The notes under the pieces are model-generated. The model searched no databases. It was not told where the DNA came from and saw nothing but the letters and a program-made list of their open reading frames with translations. From the NCBI RefSeq assembly GCF_000424625.1, contig NZ_AUKG01000003.1:310001-374000 (forward strand): 64,000 nt of DNA. Reading direction: 5' to 3'. The first letter of the stretch is position 1. The number at the start of each line of letters is the position of its first letter. This document shows positions 1 to 9,000 of this stretch, piece by piece. Origin of the DNA: Conexibacter woesei Iso977N (GTDB taxonomy: Bacteria > Actinomycetota > Thermoleophilia > Solirubrobacterales > Solirubrobacteraceae). The position numbers were made by a program, and so were the translations under genes.

Positions 1-15
1 TGTTGGTCGCAAGCA

Positions 16-35
16 GTGCTTCAAATTCGAAGCAC
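16..35. promoter_or_regulatory. Inverted repeat upstream of the quinone oxidoreductase gene
   Basis: A 7-bp perfect inverted repeat (GTGCTTC, 6-bp spacer, GAAGCAC) ends 31 bp before the oxidoreductase start codon. Its position suits a repressor operator. The regulator is not identifiable and would lie to the left of the window or elsewhere. Confidence 0.4.
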
Positions 36-66
36 CAACACCACCAAGAACGAGAGAACGATCACC

Positions 67-1002
67 ATGAAGGCAGTGCGGTTCCACGAGTACGGCGACG
101 CCGATGTCCTGCGCTACGAGGACGTCGAGCTCCCGGTCCCCGGCGCCGGCGAGGTCCGGATCCGGGTGGCCGCGTCGGCGTTCAACCCGGTCGACGACGG
201 CATCCGCGGCGGCTACCTGCAGGGCCCGTTCCCGGTGACCCTGCCGCACACGCCGGGCATCGAGGTGTCCGGGACGGTCGACGCAGTCGGCGAGGGTGTC
301 GCGAACGTCGCGGTCGGCGACGCGGTCGTCGGGTTCCTGCCGATGACGGCGCCGGGCGCGGCGGCGGAGTACGTGATCGCGCCGGCCGAGGGGCTGGCGG
401 CGGCGCCCGCGAAGGTCCCGCTCGCCGACGCGGCGGCGCTGCCGATGGTCGCGCTGACCGCGTGGCAGGCGCTGTTCGACGACGCCGGGCTGCAGGCCGG
501 CCAGCGCGTCCTGATCAACGGCGCGGGCGGGGCGGTCGGTGGCTACGCCGTCCAGCTGGCCAAGCATGTCCATGCCCTTGTGATCGCCACGGCGAGCCCG
601 CGCAGCGCCGACCGCCTCCGGGCCGCGGGCGCCGACGAGGTCATCGACCACACCAACAACGCCGTGGCAGACGCGGTCGCCGAGCCGGTCGACGTCCTCC
701 TCAACCTCGCGCGCATCGCGCCCGAGGAGCTGGAGGCGATGGCCGCGCTGGTCCGCGACGGCGGTGTCGTCGTCAACACGGTCCCCACGATCGCGACGCC
801 GACCGACGAGGCGCGCGGCGTGCGCGGCATCGGCGTCTTCGTCCGCAGCGACGCCGCGCAGCTGTCGCACCTGGTCGAGCTGGTCGACCGCGGCGTGCTG
901 AGCATCGGCGTCGACGAGCGCCTCCCGCTCGCCGAGCTGCCCGCCGTCCACGCCCGCGCGGCCGCCGGCGAGCTGCGCGGCAAGGTGATCCTGCTGCCGT
1001 GA
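67..1002 (+). CDS. NADP-dependent MDR-family oxidoreductase (quinone oxidoreductase type)
   Basis: A 311-residue cytoplasmic medium-chain dehydrogenase/reductase of the zinc-free quinone oxidoreductase group, which transfers hydride from NADPH to quinones or enones. The N-terminal GroES-like fold (about residues 1-125) contains the typical LPHTPGIEVSG segment. The nucleotide-binding Rossmann motif INGAGGAVG lies near residue 148. No structural or catalytic zinc cysteines are seen, which fits the quinone reductase branch. I chose the ATG at 67 because the protein then begins MKAVRFHEYG as the family does; the longer frame would start inside a palindrome. The gene converges with the LacI gene 3 nt away. 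The substrate cannot be told. Confidence 0.88.
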   Translation: MKAVRFHEYGDADVLRYEDVELPVPGAGEVRIRVAASAFNPVDDGIRGGYLQGPFPVTLPHTPGIEVSGTVDAVGEGVANVAVGDAVVGFLPMTAPGAAAEYVIAPAEGLAAAPAKVPLADAAALPMVALTAWQALFDDAGLQAGQRVLINGAGGAVGGYAVQLAKHVHALVIATASPRSADRLRAAGADEVIDHTNNAVADAVAEPVDVLLNLARIAPEELEAMAALVRDGGVVVNTVPTIATPTDEARGVRGIGVFVRSDAAQLSHLVELVDRGVLSIGVDERLPLAELPAVHARAAAGELRGKVILLP

Positions 1003-1005
1003 GGC

Positions 1006-2052
1006 TCAGGCCGGCGGCGGCGCCGCCGCGGCGACCGGCCGCGTCGACCCGCGCTCGACCAGGACCCCCTGCACCGGCGGCTCGCTCGGCGCCACGGTGC
1101 TCGACTGCTCAGCGGCGAGCACACCGACGAGCAGGCGGACGGCGGCGGCGCCGAGCTCAGACGGGCGTTCGTCGATCGTCGTGAGGTCGTGGGCGCGGGC
1201 GACGTCGCTGTCGCTGAACGTGACGAGCTGGAGCTCGTCCGGGATCGCGATCGAGCGGTGCAGCGCCTCGGTCGCGACGGCGGCCGAGAGCTTGTCGAAC
1301 GTCGCGTAGATCGCCCGCGGGCGCGCGTCCAGCGCCTTGGCCGCCGCGGTCGCGATCGCGTCCGGCCCCGGGTTGCGCGCGACGACGATCGACGGCGCGA
1401 CGTCGTGGCGCTCGCACCAGGCGCGGTAGGCGCGCTCGGTGTCGGCCTCGATCGACTGGCGCGGCTGGGCGTACATCAACATGATGTCCTTGTCGCCACC
1501 GGCGGCGAGGCGGTCGAGCGCCGTGCGCGTCATCGCCGCGATGTCGTTGTCGACGTGCGGCACCGCGTCGTCGCCCATCGCGTGCCCGATCGTCACGATC
1601 GGGATCCCGCGCGCGCCGAGCGCGGCCAGGACCGGCTCGTCCTCGACCGGGTCGACGACGATCGCGCCGTCGAACAGCACGCGGTTCCACGCGGGGCTGT
1701 CGACGCCGCCGGGCGCGACGACGAGCGCGTGGTCGAGCTCCAGCGCCGCGCCGGCCGCGCCGCCGAGCACGCCGAGGAAATGCCGGACCTCGCCTGCGAG
1801 CTCCGGGAAGTGCTCGATCTCGGGCATGCTCAGCGCCAGGACCTGCGAGCGTCCGAGCACCAGCGCGCTCGCACCCGGGTTGGGGCGGTAGCCGAGCCGC
1901 TCGGCGGCGTCGAGGATCCGGTTGCGCGTCGCGGGCGCGAGGCGGCCCTTGCCGTTGAGCGCCTGCGAGACCGCGGCCACGGAGACGCCGGCGTCGAGCG
2001 CGACGTCCTTGAGTCCGACGGGCCGGGGCATGAGGTCGTGGAGCGTAGCCAT
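1006..2052 (-). CDS. LacI-family transcriptional regulator
   Basis: A 348-residue LacI/GalR repressor. The N-terminal helix-turn-helix (about residues 12-60) has the typical order VGLKDVALDAGVSVAAVSQ, then ALNGKGRL, and a hinge helix region with AERLGYRPNP. The rest is a periplasmic-binding-protein-like effector domain. It is divergent from the secreted amidohydrolase, and a LacI-type palindrome with a central CG lies between them at 2107-2124. The parsimonious reading is that it represses itself and the amidohydrolase. The effector is unknown. Confidence 0.9.
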   Translation of the reverse strand: MATLHDLMPRPVGLKDVALDAGVSVAAVSQALNGKGRLAPATRNRILDAAERLGYRPNPGASALVLGRSQVLALSMPEIEHFPELAGEVRHFLGVLGGAAGAALELDHALVVAPGGVDSPAWNRVLFDGAIVVDPVEDEPVLAALGARGIPIVTIGHAMGDDAVPHVDNDIAAMTRTALDRLAAGGDKDIMLMYAQPRQSIEADTERAYRAWCERHDVAPSIVVARNPGPDAIATAAAKALDARPRAIYATFDKLSAAVATEALHRSIAIPDELQLVTFSDSDVARAHDLTTIDERPSELGAAAVRLLVGVLAAEQSSTVAPSEPPVQGVLVERGSTRPVAAAAPPPA

Positions 2053-2106
2053 CCGAGGGCGCAGACCAGCGACGCAGGCAGACCTCGCCCGCGTGGACAG
2101 AAGCGG

Positions 2107-2124
2107 TGGTTAAGCGTTATACCA
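2107..2124. promoter_or_regulatory. Putative LacI-family operator
   Basis: An imperfect 18-bp palindrome (TGGTTAAGCGTTATACCA) with outer TGGT/ACCA arms and a central CG, as LacI-family operators usually have. It lies 55 bp upstream of the lacI-type start and 99 bp upstream of the amidohydrolase start, so it can control both. Confidence 0.6.
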
Positions 2125-2222
2125 CGTGGCGATTGCGGTCCGGGAGCTCGACCGCGAGGCTCGGGACGAGGCCCGTCCCACCGTCCGGGGCGGGCCGTCC
2201 AATCCTGAGGAGGAGCTGCAAG

Positions 2223-4088
2223 ATGAGACGACGATCGCTCGCTGAGCCGAGTCGCGCGGTGCCGAACCGCGCCGTGCCGAGTCGCGCCCTCGCCCTGCCG
2301 CGCAGCGCCGCGATGGCCCGCGCGCTTGCCGTCGCAGGCTGCGCCGCGGTGGCGCTGCCGGGCGCCGCGCAGGCGGCCGCGCCGAAGCCGGCCGACACCG
2401 TCCTGCGCCACGGCTACGTGGCGACGGTCGACCACACCAACTCGGTCGCGCAGGCCGTCGCGATCCGCAACGGGCGGATCGCCTACGTCGGCAGCGACCG
2501 CGGCGTCAAGGCCTACATCTCGCACCAGACCAAGGTCATCGACTTGAAGGGCCGGATGGTCATGCCGGGCCTCGTCGACGCCCACGACCACGCGATCGAC
2601 GGCGGCACGCAGCTGCTCGCGTGCGACCTCGACTACGCGCCGCTGACCGTCGCGCAGTTCCAGCAGCGGATCCAGGCCTGCCTGGACAGGACCAAGGACA
2701 AGGAGCCCGACGGCTACCTCCAGGTCACCAACTGGTACCGCCAGGCGATGCGGCCGTCGGGCACGCAGGTCAGCAAGACCGACCTGGACGCGCTCAGCAC
2801 GAAGCGGCCGATCGTCGTGATGTCGACCGACGGCCACACGCAGCTGCTGAACTCGCGCGCGCTGGCCGACGCGAAGATCACCGCCGCGACCCCGGACCCG
2901 GTCAGCGGCAGGGTCATCAAGGGCGCCGACGGGCAGCCGACCGGCATCCTCGAGGACGCCGCGGGCGGCCTCGTCGCCACGCCGGCGCCGACGGCGGCCG
3001 ACACGCTCAGCTCCGCGACCGCCTCGCTGACCGCGATGCGCGCACAGGGGCTGACGACGGTCTCGCCGCAGTCGATCAACACGGCCGGCATCAAGGCCTA
3101 TGACACGCTCGCCAAGGACGACAAGTTGACGACGCGCATGTTCATGGCGCCGGACATCGAGACGTCGGCGGCCAACGATCCGGCCAAGGCGGTCCGGAGC
3201 GTCCTGGCGATCCGCAGGCAGTTCGACGACGGCCCGCTGGCGCCGCGCGCGGGCATCACGGTGCACGACTCCGGCGAGATCTTCCAGGACGGCGTCCTGC
3301 AGTGGCCGGCGCAGACCGCGAGCCTGCTGAAGCCCTACCTGGTCAACAAGGGCACCGACGCGGCGCCCGACTGGCAGCCCGGCCCGAGCAGCGGACCCGA
3401 CCCCTACATCAAGCTGCCCGTGTTGAAGAAGTTGGTCCTGGCCCTTGCGAAGGCGGGGATCTCGCCCGAGATCCACGCGATCGGCGACCGCGCCGTCCGC
3501 CACACGCTCGACGCCTACGCCTACGTGCGCAGGTTCCCCAAGTACGACGGCGTCCGGCTGCAGATCGCGCACGCCGAGATGGTCGACCCGGCCGACTACG
3601 ACCGCTTCAAGCAGCTCGACGTCACCGCCGACATGGGCTTCCAGTGGGCCAAGCCGGCGTTCGACTCGATCGACGCGGCCAAGGACTACCTCGGCCCGGC
3701 GCGCTTCAACCGCATGGAGCCCGAGGGGACCCTCTACCGCCACGGCGCGATCGTCGCGCAGGGCAGCGACTGGCCGGTCGACAAGCTCGACCAGTTCTTC
3801 TCGATGGAGGTCCTGGTCACCCGCCGCGGCGACCTCGGCGGCCAGTACGCCGGGCCGCTCGGCAAGGTCCCGGGCGTCCCGATCAAGGCGGCGCTGCGCA
3901 TGTTCACCATCAACGGCGCCTACGCGCTGGGCGCCGACCGGGAGACCGGCTCGCTGGAGCGCGGCAAGCTCGCCGACATGGTGGTGTTGAGCCAGAACCT
4001 CCTGAAGATCCCGTCGAGCAGGATCTCCGACACCAAGGTGCTGCGCACGATCGTCGGCGGCAGGACGGTGTACACGGCCGCCCGCTGA
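2223..4088 (+). CDS. Secreted amidohydrolase family protein (YtcJ-like)
   Basis: A 621-residue metal-dependent hydrolase of the amidohydrolase superfamily, YtcJ/AepA-like branch. An N-terminal export signal (hydrophobic stretch about residues 31-50 ending ALPGAAQAAA) suggests a secreted or cell-wall protein. The metal-binding HxH is in VDAHDHAIDGG (near residue 120); HAIGDRAV, IAHAEMV and a late aspartate in QGSDWPVD (near residue 515) are the other family ligand motifs. AGGAGGAG stands 8 nt before the ATG at 2223 and fixes the start. The signal region carries a short internal repeat (SRAVP twice). The LacI operator upstream suggests carbon-source control. The substrate is unknown. Confidence 0.85.
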   Translation: MRRRSLAEPSRAVPNRAVPSRALALPRSAAMARALAVAGCAAVALPGAAQAAAPKPADTVLRHGYVATVDHTNSVAQAVAIRNGRIAYVGSDRGVKAYISHQTKVIDLKGRMVMPGLVDAHDHAIDGGTQLLACDLDYAPLTVAQFQQRIQACLDRTKDKEPDGYLQVTNWYRQAMRPSGTQVSKTDLDALSTKRPIVVMSTDGHTQLLNSRALADAKITAATPDPVSGRVIKGADGQPTGILEDAAGGLVATPAPTAADTLSSATASLTAMRAQGLTTVSPQSINTAGIKAYDTLAKDDKLTTRMFMAPDIETSAANDPAKAVRSVLAIRRQFDDGPLAPRAGITVHDSGEIFQDGVLQWPAQTASLLKPYLVNKGTDAAPDWQPGPSSGPDPYIKLPVLKKLVLALAKAGISPEIHAIGDRAVRHTLDAYAYVRRFPKYDGVRLQIAHAEMVDPADYDRFKQLDVTADMGFQWAKPAFDSIDAAKDYLGPARFNRMEPEGTLYRHGAIVAQGSDWPVDKLDQFFSMEVLVTRRGDLGGQYAGPLGKVPGVPIKAALRMFTINGAYALGADRETGSLERGKLADMVVLSQNLLKIPSSRISDTKVLRTIVGGRTVYTAAR

Positions 4089-4094
4089 GCGTGA

Positions 4095-4673
4095 TCAGGG
4101 CGCGTCGGCGGCGGGACCGGCGTCGTCGACGCGCTCGATCGTCCCTTCGGGCGGCGGGTCGGTCTCCAGCCGGATCTCCTCGCGGCGGACCGGCACGGTC
4201 TTCCTGACGTGGTCGGTGACGAGGACCTTGCGCAGCCGCACGCGCTCGGCCGGCCGCATCTCGGTCGTGCCCGTCACGACCTCCTCCTCGGAGCGGACCA
4301 TCTCCGCGCCGTCGTCGCCGTCGCCGTCGTCGCCGGCGTCTTCCGGTGGCGCGGCGCGGGCGGTCCCGTAGTGGCGGGCGAGGCGCTCCTGCTCGGCATC
4401 GTCCAGGCTCGCGTCGGGGTCGATGTTCGGCGCGTCGCGGACGAGCTCGGAGTCGTAGGGGACGACGAGGTCGCCGTCGCGCTCGGTCACGCGGGCCAGC
4501 GGGACGATCGACTCGTAGCGGCCGAAGAGGCCGGTGCGCACGCCGGCGTATGCCGCCTGGTCGGTGGCCTCGTCGAGGTAGAGGTCGCCGAGCTTGCCGA
4601 TGGTCTCGCCCTTGCGGTCCAGGACGGTGCGGCCGCGCCAGTCGAGCAGGGTCGTGAGGTCGTGGTCGGCCAT
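4095..4673 (-). CDS. PRC-barrel / DUF2382 (YsnF/AvaK-type) protein
   Basis: A 192-residue soluble acidic protein. Residues 1-80 form a PRC-barrel domain (LDWRGRTVLDRKGETIG, then LYLDEAT and GVRTGLFGRY). After an Asp/Gly-rich linker, the C-terminus has the DUF2382 pattern (MVRSEEEVVTGT, VRLRKVLVTDHVRKTVPV). Family members are stress-associated and of unknown biochemical function. The start is the ATG at 4673, 1 nt after the stop of the small membrane protein upstream, so the two are probably cotranscribed with the YihY gene. It is a paralogue of the protein at 6244-7035. Confidence 0.85.
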   Translation of the reverse strand: MADHDLTTLLDWRGRTVLDRKGETIGKLGDLYLDEATDQAAYAGVRTGLFGRYESIVPLARVTERDGDLVVPYDSELVRDAPNIDPDASLDDAEQERLARHYGTARAAPPEDAGDDGDGDDGAEMVRSEEEVVTGTTEMRPAERVRLRKVLVTDHVRKTVPVRREEIRLETDPPPEGTIERVDDAGPAADAP

Positions 4674-4674
4674 C

Positions 4675-5025
4675 TCAGCGCTCGGGGTCGATCTTCTCGG
4701 CGCGTGCGCGGTGGGTGGTGGCCTGGCGCGTCGCGTCCTCGGCGGCGTCGCGGTGGGCCTCGGCCTCCTTCGCGGCGCGGCGCGAGCGGCGCAGGTGCTC
4801 GTCGGCCTCCCTGCGCTCGTCGGCGGCGAGCCTATCGGCGCGCTTGGCCTGCTCCTGCTCGGTGCCGGCGACCTGCTGCAGCCGCCCGGCCTCCGAGACG
4901 CGGGCCCGCGCCTCGACATGGTGCTGGCGGCGGCGATCGTCGAGCCTGCGGCGCACGGCGAGGATCGCCATCACGAGCAGCGCGAGGACGATGACGGCGA
5001 TGATGATGTAGGCGATGGTGCTCAT
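4675..5025 (-). CDS. Small membrane-anchored coiled-coil protein
   Basis: A 116-residue protein with one N-terminal transmembrane helix (about residues 4-24, IAYIIIAVIVLALLVMAIL). A long charged helix rich in Arg, Glu, Ala and Gln follows, probably a coiled coil. I do not recognise the family. It sits 3 nt after the YihY stop and 1 nt before the PRC-barrel start, so it belongs to that operon and may have an envelope role. Confidence 0.75.
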   Translation of the reverse strand: MSTIAYIIIAVIVLALLVMAILAVRRRLDDRRRQHHVEARARVSEAGRLQQVAGTEQEQAKRADRLAADERREADEHLRRSRRAAKEAEAHRDAAEDATRQATTHRARAEKIDPER

Positions 5026-5028
5026 GTT

Positions 5029-6048
5029 CTAGTCCTTGATCTTGCGGTCGTCACGGAGCTCGGCCTGCAGCTCGTCGTGGGCGGGCAGGCCGGCTTCCAG
5101 CTCGCGGCCGCGCTCCAGCTCGGCGTTGAGCTCGGCGCCGAGCAGCACGGAGATGTTGGCGATCCACAACCACACCAAGAACGCGATGACGCCGCCCAGC
5201 GCGCCGTAGGTCTTGTTGTAGGAGCTGAAGCTCGCCACGTAGACGGCGAAGAGGGCGGAGGCGACGAGCAGGATCACCAGCGCGACGACGCCGCCGATCG
5301 TGATCCACTTGAAGCCCGGCTGCTTGACGTTGGGCGAGGCGTAATAGAGGACCGACAGCATCAGGGTGACGACCAGCGCGATGATCGGCCACTTGGCGAT
5401 GTCCCACGCGGTGACGGCGGCCGAGCCGGCGCCGACGACGTCGCCGAGCTGCTTTGCGACCGGGCCGGTCACGACGACGGCGATCGCGCACGCGGCGAGC
5501 AGGAAGATCATCACGGTGGTGACGATCAGCTGCATCGGGCGCAGCTTCCAGAACGGCCGGCCCTCGGGCACCTCGTAGATCGCGTTGGAGGCGCGCGCGA
5601 AGGCGCCGACGTACCCGGACGCGCTCCAGATCGCCAGCGCGATGCCCACGATGAACGCCACCGAGGCACCTCCGCGCGAGCCGGCGACCTGCTTGACGGC
5701 GCCCGACAGGATGTCGTTGGCCGGGCCGGGCGTGAGCCTGGCGAGGTTGTCGAGGATCGGCTGGGTCGCCGACGGGCCGATCAGGCCGATGATCGAGACC
5801 AGCGCGATGATGGCCGGGAAGATCGCCAGCACGCCGTAGTAGGTCAGCGCCGCGGCCCAGTCGGTGATGTTGTCGCGCTTGAACTCCTTGAGCGTGCGCT
5901 TGAGCACGGCCCACCACGTGCGGCCCGACAGGTCGGTCGGGTCGTCGGGCGCGTCGCGTCGCTCGTTCCGGTCCGCGTCCTCGCGGTCGTTCGCGTCGAT
6001 GGAGGCGCTGCCGCGCGCGAAGCGCTGCTCGGAGATCTCTCGTCCCAT
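5029..6048 (-). CDS. YihY/BrkB-family integral membrane protein
   Basis: A 339-residue protein of the YihY/virulence factor BrkB family (formerly annotated as RNase BN). The N-terminus is hydrophilic; the family signature WAAALTYYGVLAIFPAII marks the first helix (about residues 62-85), and about six transmembrane segments follow. The ATG at 6048 was preferred over the one at 6144: it has AGGA just upstream, and the protein then starts as homologues do. The C-terminal 35 residues are charged. It is first gene of a three-gene operon with a coiled-coil membrane protein and a PRC-barrel protein. The molecular function of the family is unsettled. Confidence 0.85.
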   Translation of the reverse strand: MGREISEQRFARGSASIDANDREDADRNERRDAPDDPTDLSGRTWWAVLKRTLKEFKRDNITDWAAALTYYGVLAIFPAIIALVSIIGLIGPSATQPILDNLARLTPGPANDILSGAVKQVAGSRGGASVAFIVGIALAIWSASGYVGAFARASNAIYEVPEGRPFWKLRPMQLIVTTVMIFLLAACAIAVVVTGPVAKQLGDVVGAGSAAVTAWDIAKWPIIALVVTLMLSVLYYASPNVKQPGFKWITIGGVVALVILLVASALFAVYVASFSSYNKTYGALGGVIAFLVWLWIANISVLLGAELNAELERGRELEAGLPAHDELQAELRDDRKIKD

Positions 6049-6243
6049 GTCCTGTTTGATGCCCGATCGGAGCGATCGAGTACCACGGATGTCTTGCTTT
6101 CCAATCCGCGTTAATTCAGGCGAAATGGACATCAAGGAGGACATTGTGTCTCACTTCACGTAGTTGGCGCATATGTCTCGTTTCGTTCCGCAGCGCCGCG
6201 GCTAGCCCTCGGAAACAGCAAACGATTTCGAGGAGCGAGAGCA

Positions 6244-7035
6244 ATGCGTACGACCACGGATGTCCAGGCCTGGCGCGGCCAGCAGCTCGTCAGCGGCGAC
6301 GGCGGCGGCAAGATCGGCAAGATCGACGAGATCTACGCCGACCGCGAGACCGGCGAGCCGAAGTTCCTGGCGATCAAGACGGGCCTGTTCGGGTCCAACG
6401 TCTCGTTCGTCCCGATCGAGCAGGCCCAGGGCGCCGGAGACGACGTCTCGGTCCCGTACACCAAGGACCAGGTCAAGGACGCGCCCAACGTCGATGCCGA
6501 CGGCGAGCTCTCGCCCGAGGAGGAGCGGCGCATCTTCGAGCACTACCAGCTGAGCTACTCGGAGTACGACGGCCAGGACCACGAGAGCCTCATGGGCGGC
6601 ACCGATCGCGAGGCCCGCTTCGACCGCGAGGGTGCCGGCCACGACACGTCCGGTCCGGACACCGACGACGCGATGACGCGCTCGGAGGAGGAGCTGCGGG
6701 TCGGGACGACGTCCCGCGAGAGCGGCCGTGCGCGCCTGCGCAAGTACGTCGTCACCGAGGACGTCGAGACGACCGTCCCCGTTCAGCGCGAGGAGGTCCG
6801 CGTCGAGCGCGAGCCGATCACGGAGGCCAACGCCGATCAGGCCCTCGACGGCCCGGAGATCTCCGAGGAGGAGCACGAGGTCGTCCTCCACGCCGAGGAG
6901 CCCGTCGTGGAGACGCGCGCCGTCGCCAAGGAGCGCGTGCGCATGTCGAAGGACACCGTCACCGACGAGGAGACCGTGTCCGGCAAGGTCCGCAAGGAGC
7001 GCATCGACACCGAAGGCGCCGACGAAGAGCGCTAG
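6244..7035 (+). CDS. PRC-barrel / DUF2382 (YsnF/AvaK-type) protein, longer paralogue
   Basis: A 263-residue acidic soluble protein. Residues 1-85 are a PRC-barrel (LVSGDGGGKIGKIDEIYAD, then AIKTGLFGSN). After a polar linker come two DUF2382-type stretches: LRKYVVTEDVETTVPVQREE near residue 165, and a second ending VSGKVRKERID. Start ATG 6244 follows GAGGAGCGAG at good spacing. It is divergent from the YihY operon, whose last gene encodes a shorter protein of the same architecture. A stress role is known for the family only in general terms. The last 4 nt overlap the convergent FAD-reductase stop. Confidence 0.85.
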   Translation: MRTTTDVQAWRGQQLVSGDGGGKIGKIDEIYADRETGEPKFLAIKTGLFGSNVSFVPIEQAQGAGDDVSVPYTKDQVKDAPNVDADGELSPEEERRIFEHYQLSYSEYDGQDHESLMGGTDREARFDREGAGHDTSGPDTDDAMTRSEEELRVGTTSRESGRARLRKYVVTEDVETTVPVQREEVRVEREPITEANADQALDGPEISEEEHEVVLHAEEPVVETRAVAKERVRMSKDTVTDEETVSGKVRKERIDTEGADEER

Positions 7036-8189
7036 AGCGGGTGCGGCCCGGGCGACGCCCGCCGCGCGCTGAGCTTGGGCGCGGCGGCGGCCGCCGCGGG
7101 ATGCGCCTGGCGCAGGTACCAGCCGAACGCGCGGTCGACCAGCGGCTGCGCGCCGATGGCGCGCAGCGCGAGCGCCAGGACGGGCGGCGGCAGCGCCGGG
7201 ATCAGCCGTTGCAGCCGCGCGGCGCGGCGGAAGGCCGGCCGGTGGTCCTCGTGGAAGGCGGCGTAGCGGCGCAGGGCGGCGTCGCGATCCTGGCGCCCGT
7301 CGAGCACGGCGGCCAGCTCGCGGCCGCAGGCGATCCCGAAGTAGAAGGCGGTCCGGATGCCCTCGCCCGAGAGCGGGAAGCAGTGCCCGGCGCTGTCGCC
7401 GACGCAGAACGCGCCGTCGATCGTGGCCTCGCGCAGCGCGTGCGGGAACCAGTTGCCCTGGTAGCGCACGGTCTCCACGCCGAGGTCGCGCGCCAGCGCG
7501 CGGGTCGGCTCCTTGACGTGGTCGTGCGGGTTGTAGGACAACGTCCCGACGCGGCGCTCGCCGGCGGCGGGGACGCTCCAGCCGTAGCCGCGGCGGATCA
7601 GGTCGCGGTCCAGCCAGACGTCGAGGTCGGTGCCGCCGGCGTCGTGCGGATGGACCTCGAGGCCGCGGCTCAGCGTCGCCTCCGGCGGCTGGACGTGCGG
7701 GTCGCCGAGGACGCGGCGCCAACCCGCGGCGTCGACGAGCAGCGGCGCGCTCACGTCCCCGCGGTCGGTGTGGACCGTGTCGCCGGTGCGGCCCGTCACG
7801 ACCGCGGTCTCGAAGCGCGCGCTCCCGCACTGCGCCCACAGCAGGCGGCAGAGCTCCGGGTAGTCGAAGGCCGTCCAGGACCACGGCAGCCGGTAGCGGA
7901 CGCGGCCGCCGCGGGGCGTCGTGAACGACATGCCCGGCAGCTCCTGGCGCGCGGCGTCCTGCACGCCCATCGCCGCCATCCACGGCGTCGGGATCGCGCA
8001 CGCCGACGTCGCGCGCTCGCCGATCGCGTAGCGATCGAGGACCAGGACGTCGGCGGCGCCTCCGGCGCTCCGCGCCAGCTCGCGCGCGACGGCGAGCCCG
8101 GCGAAGCTCGCGCCGCAGACGATCACGTCGGCGCGCTCGCCGTCCAGCGACGTGCGCTGCGCGCCGCGGGCGGTGGCGCGCGTCGTCAC
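7032..8189 (-). CDS. FAD-dependent oxidoreductase (geranylgeranyl reductase-like)
   Basis: A 385-residue flavoprotein. The N-terminal dinucleotide fold (ADVIVCGASFAGLAVARELA, about residues 19-38) and the FAD-contacting motif FCVGDSAGHCFPLSGEG (about residues 270-286) place it with the geranylgeranyl reductase/halogenase-type FAD monooxygenase group. The GTG start at 8189 overlaps the synthase stop by 4 nt (GTGA), so it is translationally coupled to the phytoene/squalene synthase. Given that partner, it probably reduces or oxidises an isoprenoid chain. The exact reaction is inference. Confidence 0.82.
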   Translation of the reverse strand: MTTRATARGAQRTSLDGERADVIVCGASFAGLAVARELARSAGGAADVLVLDRYAIGERATSACAIPTPWMAAMGVQDAARQELPGMSFTTPRGGRVRYRLPWSWTAFDYPELCRLLWAQCGSARFETAVVTGRTGDTVHTDRGDVSAPLLVDAAGWRRVLGDPHVQPPEATLSRGLEVHPHDAGGTDLDVWLDRDLIRRGYGWSVPAAGERRVGTLSYNPHDHVKEPTRALARDLGVETVRYQGNWFPHALREATIDGAFCVGDSAGHCFPLSGEGIRTAFYFGIACGRELAAVLDGRQDRDAALRRYAAFHEDHRPAFRRAARLQRLIPALPPPVLALALRAIGAQPLVDRAFGWYLRQAHPAAAAAAPKLSARRASPGPHPL

Positions 8190-8968
8190 GGCGCGACGAG
8201 GCCGTGGCGCTGGATGCGGGCGAGGTGGACGCGACGGTAGAACGTCGTCGCCAGCGCGATCCCGGGCCGCGCCCGCGGCGTGCAGGCGCCGAGGACGGCG
8301 CGCGCCGAGTCCCGGAACAGCTCGCCGGCGCGGCGGACCTCGTCGCCCGGCGCGGCCAGCGGCCGGCCCTCCGCGAGCGCCTCCTCGTCCAGGCCCGGGA
8401 GGTAGACGCGGTCCATCGCGAAGTCCTCGTGGGCGTCGCGCAGGAAGTTCGTCAGCTGGAAGGCGACGCCCAGCCGCGCGACGTCCTCGCGCTGGGCGGC
8501 GGGCACGCCGATCAGCGGGGCCATGACGCGCCCGACCGCGGCGGCGCTGCCGTTCATGTAGGTGTCGAGCGCGCCGCGGGTCTGCAGCCGCACGTGGGGC
8601 TCGCAGTCGACGCGCATCGAGTCCATGTAGACGTCGAGCTCGCCGAGCGGGAGGTCGTGGCGCCGGCCCGCGTCGACCAGCGCGCCGATCACCGGGTGGT
8701 CGCTGGCGCCGGCCGCGACACCGTCGGCCAGCGCGCGCTGCCACGCCGACAGGGCGGCGCGCCGCTCGTCGGGCGTCTCGTCCAGCGCCGCCGGTCCGTC
8801 GACCAGCTCGTCGGCGCCGCGCAGGAATCCGTAGAGGGCGTAGACGGCCGGGCGCACGTCGGGGCCCAAGGCCCGCGTGGCCAGGTTGAACGTCGGGTCG
8901 TGGCGGCGCTGAAGCACCGCGCACCGCTTGTACGCCGCTGCCGTGTCCGTGCTCTCCGTGCTCCCCAC
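8186..8968 (-). CDS. Phytoene/squalene synthase family protein
   Basis: A 260-residue head-to-head prenyl synthase. The first aspartate-rich motif is RGADELVD (D53 and D57), and the second is LTNFLRDAHEDFAMDR (D178 and D182) followed by VYLPG. These bind the Mg-diphosphate of two prenyl diphosphates. Length is slightly below the usual 280-300 residues. It overlaps the FAD-reductase gene downstream by 4 nt, which suggests a two-step isoprenoid route (carotenoid, squalene or hopanoid precursor). Phytoene and squalene synthases cannot be separated from sequence reading alone. It is divergent from the ArsA-like gene with only 32 nt between starts. Confidence 0.88.
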   Translation of the reverse strand: MGSTESTDTAAAYKRCAVLQRRHDPTFNLATRALGPDVRPAVYALYGFLRGADELVDGPAALDETPDERRAALSAWQRALADGVAAGASDHPVIGALVDAGRRHDLPLGELDVYMDSMRVDCEPHVRLQTRGALDTYMNGSAAAVGRVMAPLIGVPAAQREDVARLGVAFQLTNFLRDAHEDFAMDRVYLPGLDEEALAEGRPLAAPGDEVRRAGELFRDSARAVLGACTPRARPGIALATTFYRRVHLARIQRHGLVAP

Positions 8969-9000
8969 TGTGTCCTGCTACGTACCCTTCGCGTGAACGG

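Noticed and set aside
6181-6210. SigB-like promoter (GTTT...GGCTA) before the PRC-barrel gene
   Set aside because: The spacing is near the consensus and the gene type fits a stress regulon, but the -10 match is too weak to report as a site.
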